From NCBI GenBank assembly GCA_963576725.1, contig OY755252.1:57193985-57257984 (forward strand): a stretch of 64,000 nucleotides of DNA. The letters are read 5' to 3'. This document shows positions 35,367-46,488 of this stretch, one piece after another. Numbering within the stretch: the stretch's first letter is position 1; every line of letters begins with the position of its first letter. The notes beneath the pieces are model-generated. The model was not told the DNA's origin, searched no databases, and saw only the letters and a list, made by a program, of their open reading frames with translations. The DNA is from Azorinus chamasolen. Taxonomy: Eukaryota > Mollusca > Bivalvia > Cardiida > Solecurtidae. The position numbers and the translations under genes were made by a program.

Positions 35367-35940
35367 ACAAGATGTGTTTGTGAAACACTATGCCCTGTCA
35401 TATATTTGACCTCTGACCTTGAAGGATGACCTTGGCCTTGACATGTCACCCCTCAAAATGTGAGGCTTTATGAGATACATATGTATGCCAAATATCAAGT
35501 CTCTATCTGTACTGGCTCAAAAGTTAAGACCAATGTTAAGGTTCCATTAAAGTTACAAAGAAACAGACAATTTGACCTTTGACCCTGGATGACCTTGACC
35601 TTGACATGTCACACCTCAAAATGTGCAGCCTCATGAGATACAAGCATACCAAATATCAAGTCTCTATCTCTACTGGTCCAAAAGTTATGGCCAATGTTAA
35701 AGTCGGTGATTTGACCCATATATTTGACCTCTGACCCTGAAGTATGACCTTGACCTTGACATGTCATCCCTCAAAATGTGCGGCTTTATGAGATACATAT
35801 GCATGCCAAATAGCAAGTCTCTATCTGTACTGGCTAAAAAGTTATAACCAATGTTAAAGTTTCTGACAAACAAACAGACAAACAGACAGACAGGGCAAAA
35901 ACAATATGCCCCCCAGATCTGATCTGGGGGGCATAAAAAG
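35367..35940 (+). mobile_element. HINE family A, complete copy
   Basis: Head ACAAGATGTGTTTGTGAAAC, three GACCTTGACCTTGACATGTC units, CAAACAGACAAACAGACAGA microsatellite, tail hairpin TATGCCCCCCAGATC-TGATCTGGGGGGCATA then AAAAAG. Confidence 0.8.
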
Positions 35941-36720
35941 TTTTCTACACATCTCCAAATAACAAGCAATGTTCATTTGAAGTCATTGCACTACATATTA
36001 TTTTAAACATTGATAAGTAATTCAAGATGGTCACCCTAAGCACTGTTTCATCCTTTCTAACCCTAACCCTATTTGGTCCCCCTAATCATCACATTGTCCT
36101 TTTATATCTCTTACAGAAGTCATCTGATATTGGTCTACTCTGTTTTCAAAGGCATGAAGCATTTATATTAGGGAAAAGGTTGAATATTAAAACAGAATTA
36201 TGCATCCAACAGCGGACATATAGTAATTGGTTTGTCCATCCTTCTGTCCATCCGTCTGTCTGTCCTTCGATCCGTCAATCCCAAATTTTGCGTCGCTTCT
36301 ATAACTTTTGTATCTGTGAATGGATTTCAAAATAACCTGGCACAAATGTTTACCACATATAGACAATTTGTTGCGTTTAACTCCCTAGTCCATGGGTCAA
36401 AGGTCAAGGTCATCCTTCAGGGTCAAAGGTCGGGGGCGTACCCAAATACAGTGAAGCTCACTTATAACGAAGTCCGCGGGACCCTCTGATTTCTTTCAGT
36501 ATATCCAAATTTCGTTATATCAGGTCCATTTTACTATATGTAATCAGAAAGGGGGAATAAATTTTATTTTGTTATATGCAGTATTTCGTTATATCCAAGT
36601 TCGTTATAAGTGAGCTTGACTGTACCTCACCACAGCAATTTTCAGCAAAATCAATTAATACCTAAATTTTTACAATCAGAGATCACATTTGGTTACCATG
36701 GCAACATTTTAAAAACAACA
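35935..36720 (+). mobile_element. Family-B cassette carrying a pogo-like insertion
   Basis: Same order of landmarks as 32891-33500. The site CCCAAATACCTCATCACAGC, uninterrupted in sister copies, here is split by 36449-36622. Confidence 0.8.
36449..36622. mobile_element. pogo/mariner-like MITE with paralogous empty sites
   Basis: CAGTGAAGCTCACTTATAAC at one end and GTTATAAGTGAGCTTGACTG at the other, flanked by TA on both sides (36447-36448, 36623-36624). Inside, TTTCGTTATATC words repeat in direct orientation. Sister cassettes at 33400, 37615 and 38233 read AAATACCTCATCAC without the insert. Confidence 0.9.
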
Positions 36721-37116
36721 AGATGTGTTTGTGAAACACTATGCCCCCTCATATATTTGACCTCTGACCTTGAATGATGATCTTGACCTTGACATGTCAC
36801 CGCTCAAGATGTGCAGCCTCATGAGATACACAAGCATGCCAAATATCAAGTCTCTATCTCTACTAGTCCAAAAGTATGGCAATTGTTAAAATTGGTGATT
36901 TGACCCATATATTTGACCTCTGACCCTGAAGGATGACCTTGACCTTGACATGTTACCCCTCAAAATGTGAGGCTTTCTGAGATACATATGCATGCCAAAT
37001 ATCAAGTCTCTATCTGTACTGGCTCAAACGTTATAACCAATGTAAAAGTTGCTGACAAACAGACAGACAGGGCAAAAACAATATGCCCCCCAGATCTGAT
37101 CTGGGGGCATAAAAAG
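36717..37116 (+). mobile_element. HINE family A, complete copy
   Basis: Head ACAAGATGTGTTTGTGAAAC ACTATGCCCC, two GACCTTGACCTTGACATGT units, short GACAGACAGG, tail hairpin CCCCCCAGATC-TGATCTGGGGG, CATAAAAAG. Confidence 0.8.
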
Positions 37117-37716
37117 TTTTCTACACATCTGCAAATAACAAGCAATGTTCATGGGAAGTTATTGGACTACATATTATTTTAAACATTGATAAGTAATTCA
37201 AGATGGTCACCCTAAGCACTGTTTCATCCTTTCTAACCCTAACCCTATTTGGTCCCCCTAACCATCACATTGTCCTTTTATATCTTACAGCAGTTATCTG
37301 ATATGGGTCTAATCTGTTTTCAAAGACTTGAAGCATTTATATTAGGGAAAAGGTTGAAATATTAAAATAGAATTATGCATCCAACGGCGGGCATGTAGTA
37401 AATAAATTGTCCATCCTTCTGTCCGTCCATCCATCCGTCAGCCTTCGATCTGTCCATCCCAAATTTTGTGTCACTTTTATAACTTTTTTATTTGCAAATG
37501 GATTTGAAACTAACATGGCACAAATGTTTACCACACATAGACAGGTGTGGTGTTTAAGTCCCTAGTCCATGGGTCAAGGTCAAGACCATCCTTCAGGGTC
37601 AAAGGTAGGGGGTGTACCCAAATACCTCATCACAGCAATTTTCAGCGAAATCAAACAATATCTAAATGTTGACTAATCAGACAACCGTTTGGTTACCATG
37701 GCAACATTTTAAAAAC
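37111..37716 (+). mobile_element. Family-B cassette (606-bp unit)
   Basis: From AAAAAGTTTTCTACACATCT to TACCATGGCAACATTTTAAA; followed directly by another copy, so these two are head-to-tail. Confidence 0.8.
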
Positions 37717-38336
37717 AAAAAGTTTTCTACACATCTCCAAATAACAAGCAATGTTCATGTGAAGTAATTGGACTACATATTATTTTAAACATTGATAAGT
37801 AATTCAAGATGGTCACCCTAAGCACTGTTTCATCCTTTCTAACCCTAACCCTATTTGGTCAACCTAATCATCACAATGTCCTTTTATATCTCTTACAGAA
37901 GTCATCTGATATGGGTATACTCTGTTTTCAAAGGCATGAAGCATTTATGTTAGTGAAAAGGTTGAAATATTAAAATAGAATTATGCATCCAACTGCGGGC
38001 ATGTAGTAAATAAATTGTCCATCCTTCTGTCCGTCCGTCCATCTGTCTGTCCTTCGATCTGTCAATCCCAAATTTTGTGTCACTTTTATAACTTTTTTAT
38101 CTACGAATAGATTTCAAACTAACATGGCACAAATGTTTCCCAAACATAGACAAAGTCACAATGTGTGGCATTTAAATCCCTAGTCCATGGGTCAACGGTC
38201 AAGGTCATCCTTCCGGGTCAAAGGTCGAGGCGTACCCAAATACCTCATCACAGCAATTTTCAGCAAAATCAAACAATATCTAAATTTTGACCAATCAGAG
38301 ACCACCATTTCATTACCATGGCAACATTTTAAAAAC
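37717..38336 (+). mobile_element. Family-B cassette (tandem copy)
   Basis: Starts at the next AAAAAGTTTTCTACACATCT and ends at the AAAAACAACAAGAT junction with a family-A element. The AGGTCA cluster reads GGGTCAACGGTCAAGGTCAT. Confidence 0.8.
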
Positions 38337-38890
38337 AACAAGATATATTTGACCTCTGACCTTGAAGGATGACCTTGGCCTTGACATGTCACCCCTCAAA
38401 ATGTGAGGCTTTATGAGATACATATGTATGCCAAATATCAAGTCTCTATCTGTACTGGCTCAAAAGTTAAGACCAATGTTAAGGTTCCCTTAAAGTTACA
38501 AAGAAACAGACAATTTGACCTTTGACCCTGGATGACCTTGACCTTGACATGTCACACCTCAAAATGTGCAGCCTCATGAGATACACAAGCATGCCAAATA
38601 TCAAGTCTCTATCTCTACTGGTCCAAACGGTATGGCCAATGTTAAAGTCGGTGATTTGACCCATATATTTGACCTCTGACCCTGAAGTATGACCTTGACC
38701 TTGACATGTCACCCCTCAAAATGTGCGGCTTTATGAGATACATATGCATGCCAAATAGCAAGTCTCTATCTGTACTGGCTAAAAAGTTATAACCAATGTT
38801 AAAGTTTCTGACAAAACAAACAGACAAACAGACAGACAGGGCAAAAACAATATGCCCCCCCCCCCAGATCTGATCTGGGGGCATAAAAAG
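38336..38890 (+). mobile_element. HINE family A, internal head deletion
   Basis: ACAAGAT runs straight into ATATTTGACCTCTGACCTTG, so the GTGTTTGTGAAACAC palindrome is deleted. The body and tail (microsatellite 38816-38841, poly(C) plus AGATCTGATCTGGGGGCATA) resemble the 35367 copy closely. Confidence 0.75.
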
Positions 38891-39335
38891 TTTTCTACAC
38901 ATCTCCAAATAACAAGCAATGTTCATTTGAAGTTATTGGACTACATGTTATTTTAAACATTGATAAGTAATTCAAGATGGTCACCCTAAGCACTGTTTCG
39001 TCCTTTCATGTAGTAATTGCATTGTCCATCCTTCTGTCTGTCAGTCCCTCTGTCTTTTGATCCGTCCATCCAAAATTTTGTTTCGCTTCTATTACTTTTT
39101 TTTATCTGTGAATGGATTTCAAAATAACCTGGCACAAATATTTACCACACAAAGACAATTTGTGGCGTTAAACTCCCTAGTCCATGGGTCAAAGGTCAAG
39201 GTCATCCTTCAGGGTCAAAGGTCTGGGGCGTACCCAAATACCCCATCACAGCAATTTTCAGCAAAATCAAACAATATCTAAATTTTTACCAATTAGAGAT
39301 CACATTTGGTTACCATGGCAACATTTTAAAAACAA
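38885..39335 (+). mobile_element. Family-B cassette, internally deleted
   Basis: AAAAAGTTTTCTACACATCT through GCACTGTTTCGTCCTTTC joins directly to ATGTAGTAATTGCATTGTCC, losing the ACCCTAACCCTATTTGG to GGCGGGC segment present in other copies. Confidence 0.75.
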
Positions 39336-39734
39336 CAAGATGTGTTTGTGAAACACTATGCCCCCTCATTTATTTGACCTCTGACCTTGTATGATGATCT
39401 TGACCTTGGCATGTCACCCCTCAAGATGTGCAGCCTCATGAGATACACAAGCATGCCAAATATCAAGTCTCTATCTCTACTGGTCAAAAAGTTATGGCCA
39501 ATGTTAAAGTTGGTGATTTGATCCATATATTTGACCTCTGACCTTGAAAAATGACCTTGACATGTTACCCCTCAAAATGTGCGGCTTTATGAGATACATA
39601 TGCATGCCAAATATCAAGTCTCTATCTGTACTGGCTCAACAGTTAAAACAAATGTTAAAGTTGCTGACAAACACACAGACAGACAGGGCAAAAACAATTT
39701 GCCCACAGATCTGATCTGGGGGGCATAAACATAT
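39333..39734 (+). mobile_element. HINE family A, complete copy
   Basis: Head ACAAGATGTGTTTGTGAAAC ACTATGCCCC; tail CACAGATCTGATCTGGGGGGCATAAAC. Confidence 0.75.
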
Positions 39735-40266
39735 GTCTACACATCTCCAAATAACAAGCAATAATCATGTGAAGTTATTGGACTACATATTATATTAAAC
39801 ATTGAAAAGTAATTCAAGATGGTCATCTTAAGCACTGTTTCATCCTTTCTAACCCTATTTGGTCCCCCTAATCATCACATTGTCCTTTTATATCTCTTAC
39901 AGAAGTCATCTGATATGGGTCTACTCTGTTTTCAAAGGCATGAAGCATTTATATTAGGGAAAAGGTTGAAATATCAAAACAGAACAAGACGTGTTTGTAA
40001 AACACTATGCTCTTGACCTTTGACCCTGAAGGATGACCTTGACCTTTGACCCATGGGCCAGGGTGTTGGATGTGAGCCAACATATCGTCTATGTGTGGTG
40101 AGCATTTGTGCTTGGTTATTTTGAAATCCATTCACAGATAAAAGTTTTAGAAGAGACACGAAATTTGAGGCGGATGGATGGAAGAACAGAGAGACAGACA
40201 GATAGACGGACGAATGGAAGTACAGACTATGCGATTACTATATGCCCACCATTGGCAGGCATAAAA
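39735..40266 (+). mobile_element. Chimeric family B / family A element
   Basis: A family-B start (TCTACACATCTCCAAATAAC to AAATATCAAAACAGA) joins at 39982 to a head ACAAGACGTGTTTGTAAAAC, then GACCTTTGACCCATGGG, CATTCACAGATAAAAGTTTT, a GACAGACAGATAGACGGACG microsatellite and the hairpin TATGCCCACCATTGGCAGGCATA-AAAA. Its 3' half is family B in forward orientation, showing that the other cassettes are the reverse-orientation form of a HINE. Confidence 0.65.
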
Positions 40267-40590
40267 ACACCAACATTATATTCAATAATTATAAATACAT
40301 GCATTTTATGTATTTTGAAAGAAACCATTCCTTGGCAAGCCCTGCTTTACCATAAATTGATTGTTATAATAGCACATGGACTCAGACATATTTTTGCCAC
40401 GGCAGTATTAAGCTGCAGAATCATATCTAGATTATATCCAATGCAAAGACAGCAGATATTTGCACCAAGTTCTGTGACAATTGGATAGGAACTGCTCAAT
40501 TTAGAGTGCCTACTTGCCTGCCCACTTGACAAACACTAGGTTTCACATAAAACAACACATCTCTTCTACATTATACCTCACATTGTGATC
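40267..40590. other. Spacer, nothing recognised
   Basis: Overlapping ORFs on both strands at 40267-40500 share no recognisable domain and lack splice context. Confidence 0.35.
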
Positions 40591-40860
40591 ACATTTGCAC
40601 AAGGTTTGGATTCAAATGAGATGTTGAGTACTCAGTGTGTCATGAGGATCCAAGCTGTTTAATATTTTCCATCTTAAAATTCATGTAACAAGTAACAGCA
40701 TCATGAATATTTATTTGTTGAAAGGCATATGAACTTAGTAAAGTCTGATCTATCATAATTTCAGTCAAGCAAATAGAACAGTAGACCCTAATCAGACGAT
40801 TCCTCCAGGAGTTGTCCGATTCAGACCTTTCCTGTTTGCAAAGTGGTGAAAAAGTTTTGT
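40590..40860. mobile_element. Degraded piggyBac-MITE pieces
   Basis: AAGGTTTGGATTCAAATGAG/GAGGATCCAAGCTGTTTAAT half-palindrome, TCATGAATATTTATTTGTTG, and the core AACAGTAGACCCTAATCAGA, CGATTCCTCCAGGAGTTGTC, CGATTCAGACC (40776-40830). No clean TTAA ends. Confidence 0.5.
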
Positions 40861-40930
40861 AAAAGGGACATTTTCGGATCAACAATTAGACCAATAATTA
40901 TTGGATTGGAAAAGATATATAGATGTATAT

Positions 40931-41886
40931 ATACAAGAGTGCCAAAATGTCACAAAATATTGCCCGTCAAATGTCTTCAGTTGAATGGCCCTTACTCCAT
41001 ATCAGGTGGCAATAGTTCATGGATTTTTTATTTTTTTTTTATTAGTCTTAACCTTAGTCTGGTAAAGCCCAGGGTTTCTGCCTTTACTGATATCTATGCA
41101 CATGTGAAGTTCAGAAGATCGGACATACAGATCAAAAGGAAATTGGAAAATTCTACAGAAAAACAATATATTTTAGAACAAAATGACCTTGACCTTGGTC
41201 GGGCAGAGCCCATATTCAATAGAGTTCCTGTCCTCATTGATATCAATGCACATGTGTAGTTTCATGAAGATCAGACATACAGAACTAAAGTTATAGTCCA
41301 GAAATGGGATATTCTACTGAAAAACAATCTATTTTTTCGAAAACAAATGACCTTGACCTTGGCCGGGCAAAGCCCATGGATGTTAAATAAGGTTCCTATT
41401 CTCACTAATATCAATGCACATGTGGAGTTTCATGAATATCGGGCATGCAGAACTTAAGTTATCTTCCTAAAACGAAATAATACTACTGAAAAACAATCTA
41501 TTTTTAGACAAAAATAGCTTGACCTTGGTTAGGCAAAGCTCATATTCAATAGGGTTCCTGCCCTCACTAATATCAATGCACATGTGGAGTTTCATAAAGA
41601 TCGAGCACACAGAACTAAAGTTATCGTCCGGAAACAGAAAAATACTACTGAAAAACAATCTAATTTTAGAAAGTGACCTTGACCCTGGTCTGGTAAAGCC
41701 CATAAACAATAGGGTTCCTGCCCTCATTGATATCCATGCACATGTAAAGTTTCATGAAGATCAATCATACAGAACTAAAGTTATCGTCCGGAAACGAATT
41801 GAGACGCCCGCCCACCCGCCCACCCGCCAGCCAACCGAAGGGTTTACATTCACATAATACATCCCGTCTAAAGACGGCCGTATAAT
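40931..41886 (+). mobile_element. HINE/pearl-like element, family G (~163-bp tandem core)
   Basis: Head ACAAGAGTGCCAAAATGTCA then ATTGCCCGTC. Core units at about 41040, 41191, 41355, 41521 and 41681 (GACCTTGGTCGGGCAAAGCC; ATCAATGCACATGTGGAGTT; AGAACTAAAGTTATCGTCCG; TACTGAAAAACAATCTATTT). Then a (CCCACCCG)n tract at ~41809-41830 and a hairpin CCCGTCTAAAGACGG, CCGTATAATAAAT. Head GCCCGTC and tail GACGGCC are near-complementary. Confidence 0.75.
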
Positions 41887-42010
41887 AAATACATGAAAAC
41901 ATTTATTGGTGGACTGCAGTCAATCACAATATGTCCAGAATGAAGTAAGTTAGTGTTGAAAGGATTATCCCATTACTTAATGAATATCCATGAAGAAATC
42001 ATTACTATCA

Positions 42011-42989
42011 ATATTTATCACAGGAGGCCATTTCGTGGGTCTACATGGTCTAAAAGTTTAAAAAAAAATGATTGGGTCGATTTAGTGTCGTATTTAATTA
42101 TATACAAGGGGTCTAACTACCCACTCGCAAATTTCACAACCGATTCGAAATAACGTCCAGTTTTGGACAGCCAAGATGGAATAACCACTAATATTTGGTA
42201 TGAACGTGAAGCTGGGACATTGTACATTTCAAATAATATAACTTTTGATACATTCTGACTAAGCCGTAGCCACTGCTGACATGAAATTCCTACAAAATAC
42301 GCTAATTTTGCTTACTCGAACGAGATCTCGCAACGATTTACCGCTTGGACCCCCTGTAAAACGGCCATAATCGCGATGCCTCGAGACAAAACGATTGTGC
42401 AATCAATACATATGATAAAACGCTATCGTTTACCTCTCAAGCTCTCTGCAGACACTGATGCAGATCCGAAATGCAGGCGAATTTTCGTGCAATTAGCAGA
42501 TTTAAATCTCTGTCAGGCTACTACGAGTCACGTGACCCGCTTCCTTTACAATAGCAACATCCCTGTGTGTGTTTCCTGTTTGCCCTATAAGCATGAGCGA
42601 GAACGCAGGGCACCATCCCTCGATCAACAGGTGCCTTTTGACTGGCTAAGTAGAAACTAGGTCAAGTTGTTGCGAGATCTTGTCGGACTAAGAAAAATCA
42701 GCATATTGTGTAGGAATTTCACGTCGGCACTGGCTACGGCTTATTCAGACTGTATCAAAAGTTATATTATTTGAAAAGTACAATGTCCCAGCTTCACGTT
42801 CGTACTAAACATTAGTGGTTATTTTGGTAGTCAAAAACCGGGCGTTATTTAGAATCGGTCGTGAAATTTTCGAATGGGTAGTTAGATCCCTTGTATATAA
42901 TTAAATATGACACTAAATCGACCCAATCATATTTTTTTTAAAACTTTTAGACCATGTAGACCCACGAATTGGCCCCCTGTGATATTTAT
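42011..42989. repeat. 8-bp hAT target-site duplication pair
   Basis: ATATTTAT at 42011-42018 and 42982-42989, identical, immediately outside the 963-bp element. It fits the hAT target preference nTnnnnAn. Confidence 0.9.
42019..42981 (+). mobile_element. Non-autonomous hAT element, copy 1
   Basis: 963 bp with termini CACAGGAGGCCATTTCGTGG and CCACGAATTGGCCCCCTGTG; the inverted arms extend about 300 bp (GTCTAACTACCCACTCGCAA / TTCGAATGGGTAGTTAGATC; GTGAAGCTGGGACATTGTAC / GTACAATGTCCCAGCTTCAC). The ~350-bp middle is unique and carries GTCACGTGAC at 42527-42536. A 94-codon ORF in the middle has no transposase feature. The perfect 8-bp duplication supports hAT. Confidence 0.88.
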
Positions 42990-43149
42990 AAGCAGAATAA
43001 TTACACCTGCACATGATCAGGTCATTTTGGCCATGGTAGAAATTGTAGAATCTGACCTATATCACTCAATAAGCAAAATACAGCTCCTACTGACGCTTCT
43101 GATCTGGGTCTACTATTTGCAAATATAATTGTTTTTATCAAGTAAAGTG

Positions 43150-43230
43150 GTATGGCATTGCAAAAAGAGTATACCTAGATCAGATGGCTTCTGTAGGAGC
43201 CATCTGATCAAGGTCTGCTCTATTTACTTA
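43150..43230. repeat. piggyBac-MITE-type palindromic core
   Basis: GATCAGATGGCTTCTGTAGG AGCCATCTGATCAAGGTC: a near-perfect 26-bp-plus inverted repeat. Full element ends not found. Confidence 0.65.
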
Positions 43231-43239
43231 TAATATTGA

Positions 43240-44562
43240 ACTAGAGGTTTTTGTCAAAAAAACGGATGTCTCCCCGCTAATAAAAACAATATGTAAAGGG
43301 AAATCACTAAAAATGTTATGGTCTTGACGAATGATACTTCCCCTCATTATGCGTTTTCCACACTTCATTTTTCAAGAAGAAAATGATAACAGCTAATAAC
43401 TCCAAAAATACTGATACCAGATTTATGGCCCTTTTGCATGACACTTACTTTCATCATGCTCTTTCCAAAAATAAAACGTCATTCCAATAGCATCAGTCAA
43501 TAGGAGTTATTGATCGGCCAAAAAATGTAACAAAGGGCAATAACTCCAAAAGTATTGAAGCCAGAATTATGGCCCTTGTTCATGACACTTTCTCTCATCA
43601 TGCTCTTTCCATATATGAAGTTTCAATACGATGGCAAGAGCCATGTAGGAGTTATCGTCCGGACAAGAAAGAATTAAACAAATGTACAAGGGGCAATAAC
43701 TCTAAATTTATTGAAGCTCGAGTTAAGGATCTTATGCATGACACTTTCTCTTATTATGATTGTTCCATGTATGAAGTTTCACTCCAATGGCATGTGTCAC
43801 ATAGGAGTAATCATCCGGACAAAAAATTGATTGTTTTTAAAAAGGGCAATAACTCCAATATTAGTGAAGCCAGAGTTATGGACCTTGTGCATGACACTTC
43901 CTCTCGTTATGATCTTTCCATATATGAAGTTTCAATCCAATGGCATGAGCCATATAGAAGTTATCGTCCGGACAAAAAAGTGTGATTTTTTTTACAAAGG
44001 GCAATAACTCCTATATTAGTGAAGCCAGAGTTATGTACCTTCTGCATGACACTTCCTCTTGTTATGATCTTTCCATATATGAAGTTTCAATCCAATGGCA
44101 TCAGGCATATTGAAGTTATTGTCAGGACAAAAAATTATAATACTTTTTACAAAGGGCAATAACTCCAATATTAGTGAAGCCAGAGTTATGGACCTTGTGC
44201 ATGACACTTCCTCTCATTATGATCTTTCCATATATGAAGTTTCAATCCAATGGCATCAGGCATGTAGGAGTTATCGTCCGGACAAAAAAGTGTGATTTTT
44301 TTTTACAAAGGGCAATAACTCCAATATTAGTGAAGCCAGAGTTATGGACCTTGTGCATGACACTTCCTCTTATTATGCTCTTTCCATATATGAAGTTTCA
44401 ATCAACTGGCATCAGGCATATTGAAGTTATCGTCCGGACAAAAAGTGTGACAGACAGACGGACAGACGGACAGACAGACAGACGGACAGACGGACAGACA
44501 GACAACTCTCACAAAAACAATATGTCTCCCCCATATAAATATGGGGGGAGACATAATTATAA
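43240..44562 (+). mobile_element. HINE/pearl-like element, family F (~155-bp tandem core)
   Basis: Head contains GGATGTCTCCCCGC. GGGCAATAACTCCAATATTA recurs at 43535, 43691, 43854, 43999, 44154 and 44310 (145-163 bp apart), each followed by GAAGCCAGAGTTATGGACCT, TGCATGACACTTCCTCTC, CATATATGAAGTTTCAATCC and GTTATCGTCCGGACAAAAA. Tail: (GACAGACG)n at 44449-44502, hairpin TATGTCTCCCCCATATAAATATGGGGGGAGACATA. The long ORFs across it (138 codons, repeating) are the tandem repeat read through, not a protein. Confidence 0.85.
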
Positions 44563-44729
44563 AGATCCTATTCTACAGTGTCTGCCATAGGCAAACCATA
44601 ATGTGTTCATGTATGATTATAAAATTTAAGCTAATAGTTATCCATGACATCATTATTTGTTACATGAATATTCATAAAGTAAAGGACTAATTACGACCCA
44701 GAAATAGATTTCATTTTAAGGGCATTTAA

Positions 44730-44949
44730 CCCTTTCCCTCATATTAATTTTTGTTCATGCCTTTGCAAAGAGGGTAGCCCTGGAGCACCAGAGGGGCCAT
44801 CTGATCAGGTTCTACTATTTGCTTATGAAATTATAGCAGAACATACTTTAGTGTTTCTACCAAAACTGAACAATCATATGTACAGAGTTCATTTTTAACA
44901 GCCAGCTAATAAATGCTATTGTTTACATGAATATTAAACAGGGAAAGGG
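44730..44949. mobile_element. piggyBac-type MITE
   Basis: TTAA at 44726-44729 and 44950-44953; ends CCCTTTCCCTCATATT and AACAGGGAAAGGG. Core GTAGCCCTGGAGCACCAGAG/GGGCCATCTGATCAGGTTCT is diverged. Confidence 0.8.
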
Positions 44950-45182
44950 TTAAAATAGGGTTTTGCTGTATTCTGAATTCTTACCTTGGACAGGTAAGCC
45001 TGTATCTATAGGCAGAGCATTATTAGCTGTAGTCCCTTTTATCAATTCATCCAGCATCTTCCATCAACATGGTTGATTGGTCACTCAGATGAATTCCCAT
45101 CCAAAGCTGAAAAACAGGTATATTGTATTAGTACGTACCTCATGTCAGACTATTCAAATAAGACAGAAAAGAGAACACTTAA

Positions 45183-45506
45183 CCCTTTCTTCTATAAATA
45201 TGCCTAAAGTTCTACTAATTAATATAAGATAGTATACCAGACAAGAGAATATTTAAAACTTTCTTCCATAAATATGCCTTTCTACGCATTTGCAAATAGA
45301 GCAGACTCAGACCAGGCAACTCCTATTGGAGCAGTCTGATTAGGGTCTGCGCTGTTTGCTTATGTATAATACAGATATGATTCTAGCTTCTACCATGATC
45401 ACAATTTCCTGCGTCTATGTGCTTTTATAACAATTTATCTAATTAATATTGATGATCATTTGATGTCATTACTTTTTACATGAATATTAATGGCGAACAG
45501 GCCGGG
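45183..45506. mobile_element. piggyBac-type MITE with internal duplication
   Basis: TTAA at 45179-45182 and 45507-45510. The left end CTTTCTTCTATAAATATGCC is repeated at ~45260 (CTTTCTTCCATAAATATGCC), explaining the extra length. Core AGAGCAGACTCAGACCAGGC, AACTCCTATTGGAGCAGTCT. Confidence 0.7.
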
Positions 45507-45529
45507 TTAAGGCAAACGCCAGATTGTGA

Positions 45530-45905
45530 ATGCAAATGAGCATTACCCTTCCATATTTTTAAGCATAATATGAAGATTCTGATTATATCATAATCATGCC
45601 CCTTCAATATCCATTGATCTGGTTCTACTTTCACTGGTTTGCTATGCTGCATAAAATACTAAAGGATTTATAGGACTCAAGCTGGAGCTCTCCATCAGGG
45701 AGAAGTTTAGTGGTATTGAGGGAGAAGTTTTGGTCCTTATTTTGTATCTCCCTGTGTTCTTCATAATAAAACTTCTTCCTAAGCTCTAAACAGGGAGAAG
45801 TATGCAGGGTTAGGGAGACTTTTTATCCTAAATTACCCTCTTGCTTGAGCCCTGTTTAACTCAGATACCCATGCATATTACATGTGTCACAATTACAGTA
45901 CTACA
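45530..45905. other. Unclassified spacer with AGGGAGAAGTTT repeats
   Basis: CAGGGAGAAGTTTAGTG, GAGGGAGAAGTTTTGG, ACTTCTTCCTAAGC and ACAGGGAGAAGTATGCAGGG suggest a short degraded repeat; no gene. Confidence 0.4.
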
Positions 45906-45911
45906 GTTTAA

Positions 45912-46011
45912 CCCTTTACAGTCATGAATATTCATGAACCATTATAGAAAATAATCTTATTAATATTCCTGGCGTCATTATTTCTTACATGAATATTCAA
46001 CAGGGAAACGG
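45912..46011. mobile_element. Minimal piggyBac-type MITE (100 bp)
   Basis: TTAA at 45908-45911 and 46012-46015, ends CCCTTTACAGTC and CAGGGAAACG, with TGAATATTCATGAACC near the left end and CATGAATATTCAAC near the right. It has lost the palindromic core. Confidence 0.65.
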
Positions 46012-46019
46012 TTAAATGG

Positions 46020-46370
46020 AAGTTATTCTTTAATAAATTGTTTCTTGCACATTAACTATTCGTGCCATGGTTATTATGTGTAGATGTATACCAAATATAA
46101 ATTTAATAACTGAGGGAGGAGTGTGCCATCAAAGCAACCCATGTTCAAATGCGGACGGACCAACCGATCGCCCAAATGACTGCTGGGCAGGGTAATTCCA
46201 GTATACCCCCTGGCTGTTATTGTAAACCTCTGACTTTAAATAAATATTAATTAAATTACTTGACTTGACTTCACTTACCTTAAACAAGTATGCAGGGGTA
46301 TAATGAAATATGGAACATGGAACACTGTAGCCATTTTAGAATCTAAAGAAACAGATCTATCAAATTCCAA
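46020..46370. other. Spacer, nothing recognised
   Basis: Contains GCGGACGGACCAACCGATCG (microsatellite-like) but no element boundary or gene. Confidence 0.35.
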
Positions 46371-46371
46371 T

Positions 46372-46485
46372 AGCAAACAGAGCAGACACTGATCAGACTG
46401 CTCCTCTAGGGGCAATCTGATCTGGGTCTTCTCTGTTTTCAAAAGGAGTGTGAAAAGGAGTTTATTATAAAGAAAAGGGTTAAAT
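46372..46485. mobile_element. piggyBac-type MITE, right half
   Basis: Core AACAGAGCAGACACTGATCA, GACTGCTCCTCTAGGGGCAA, TCTGATCTGGGTCTTCTC, then AAAGAAAAGGG next to TTAA at 46481. The left end is missing. Confidence 0.6.
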
Positions 46486-46488
46486 AAT

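Noticed and set aside
27950..37240. Interstitial telomere (CTAACCCTAACCCTA)
   Set aside because: Only two repeats, always at the same position within the family-B cassette.
40108..40488. 126-codon plus-strand ORF
   Set aside because: Starts in a HINE microsatellite and hairpin and runs into AT-rich spacer.
42376..42660. 94-codon ORF in hAT copy 1 as a transposase
   Set aside because: No hAT domain; copy 2 lacks an equivalent intact frame.
43569..44590. Two 138-codon repetitive ORFs
   Set aside because: Family F tandem core read in frame; the protein repeats with the ~155-bp DNA unit and has no start context.
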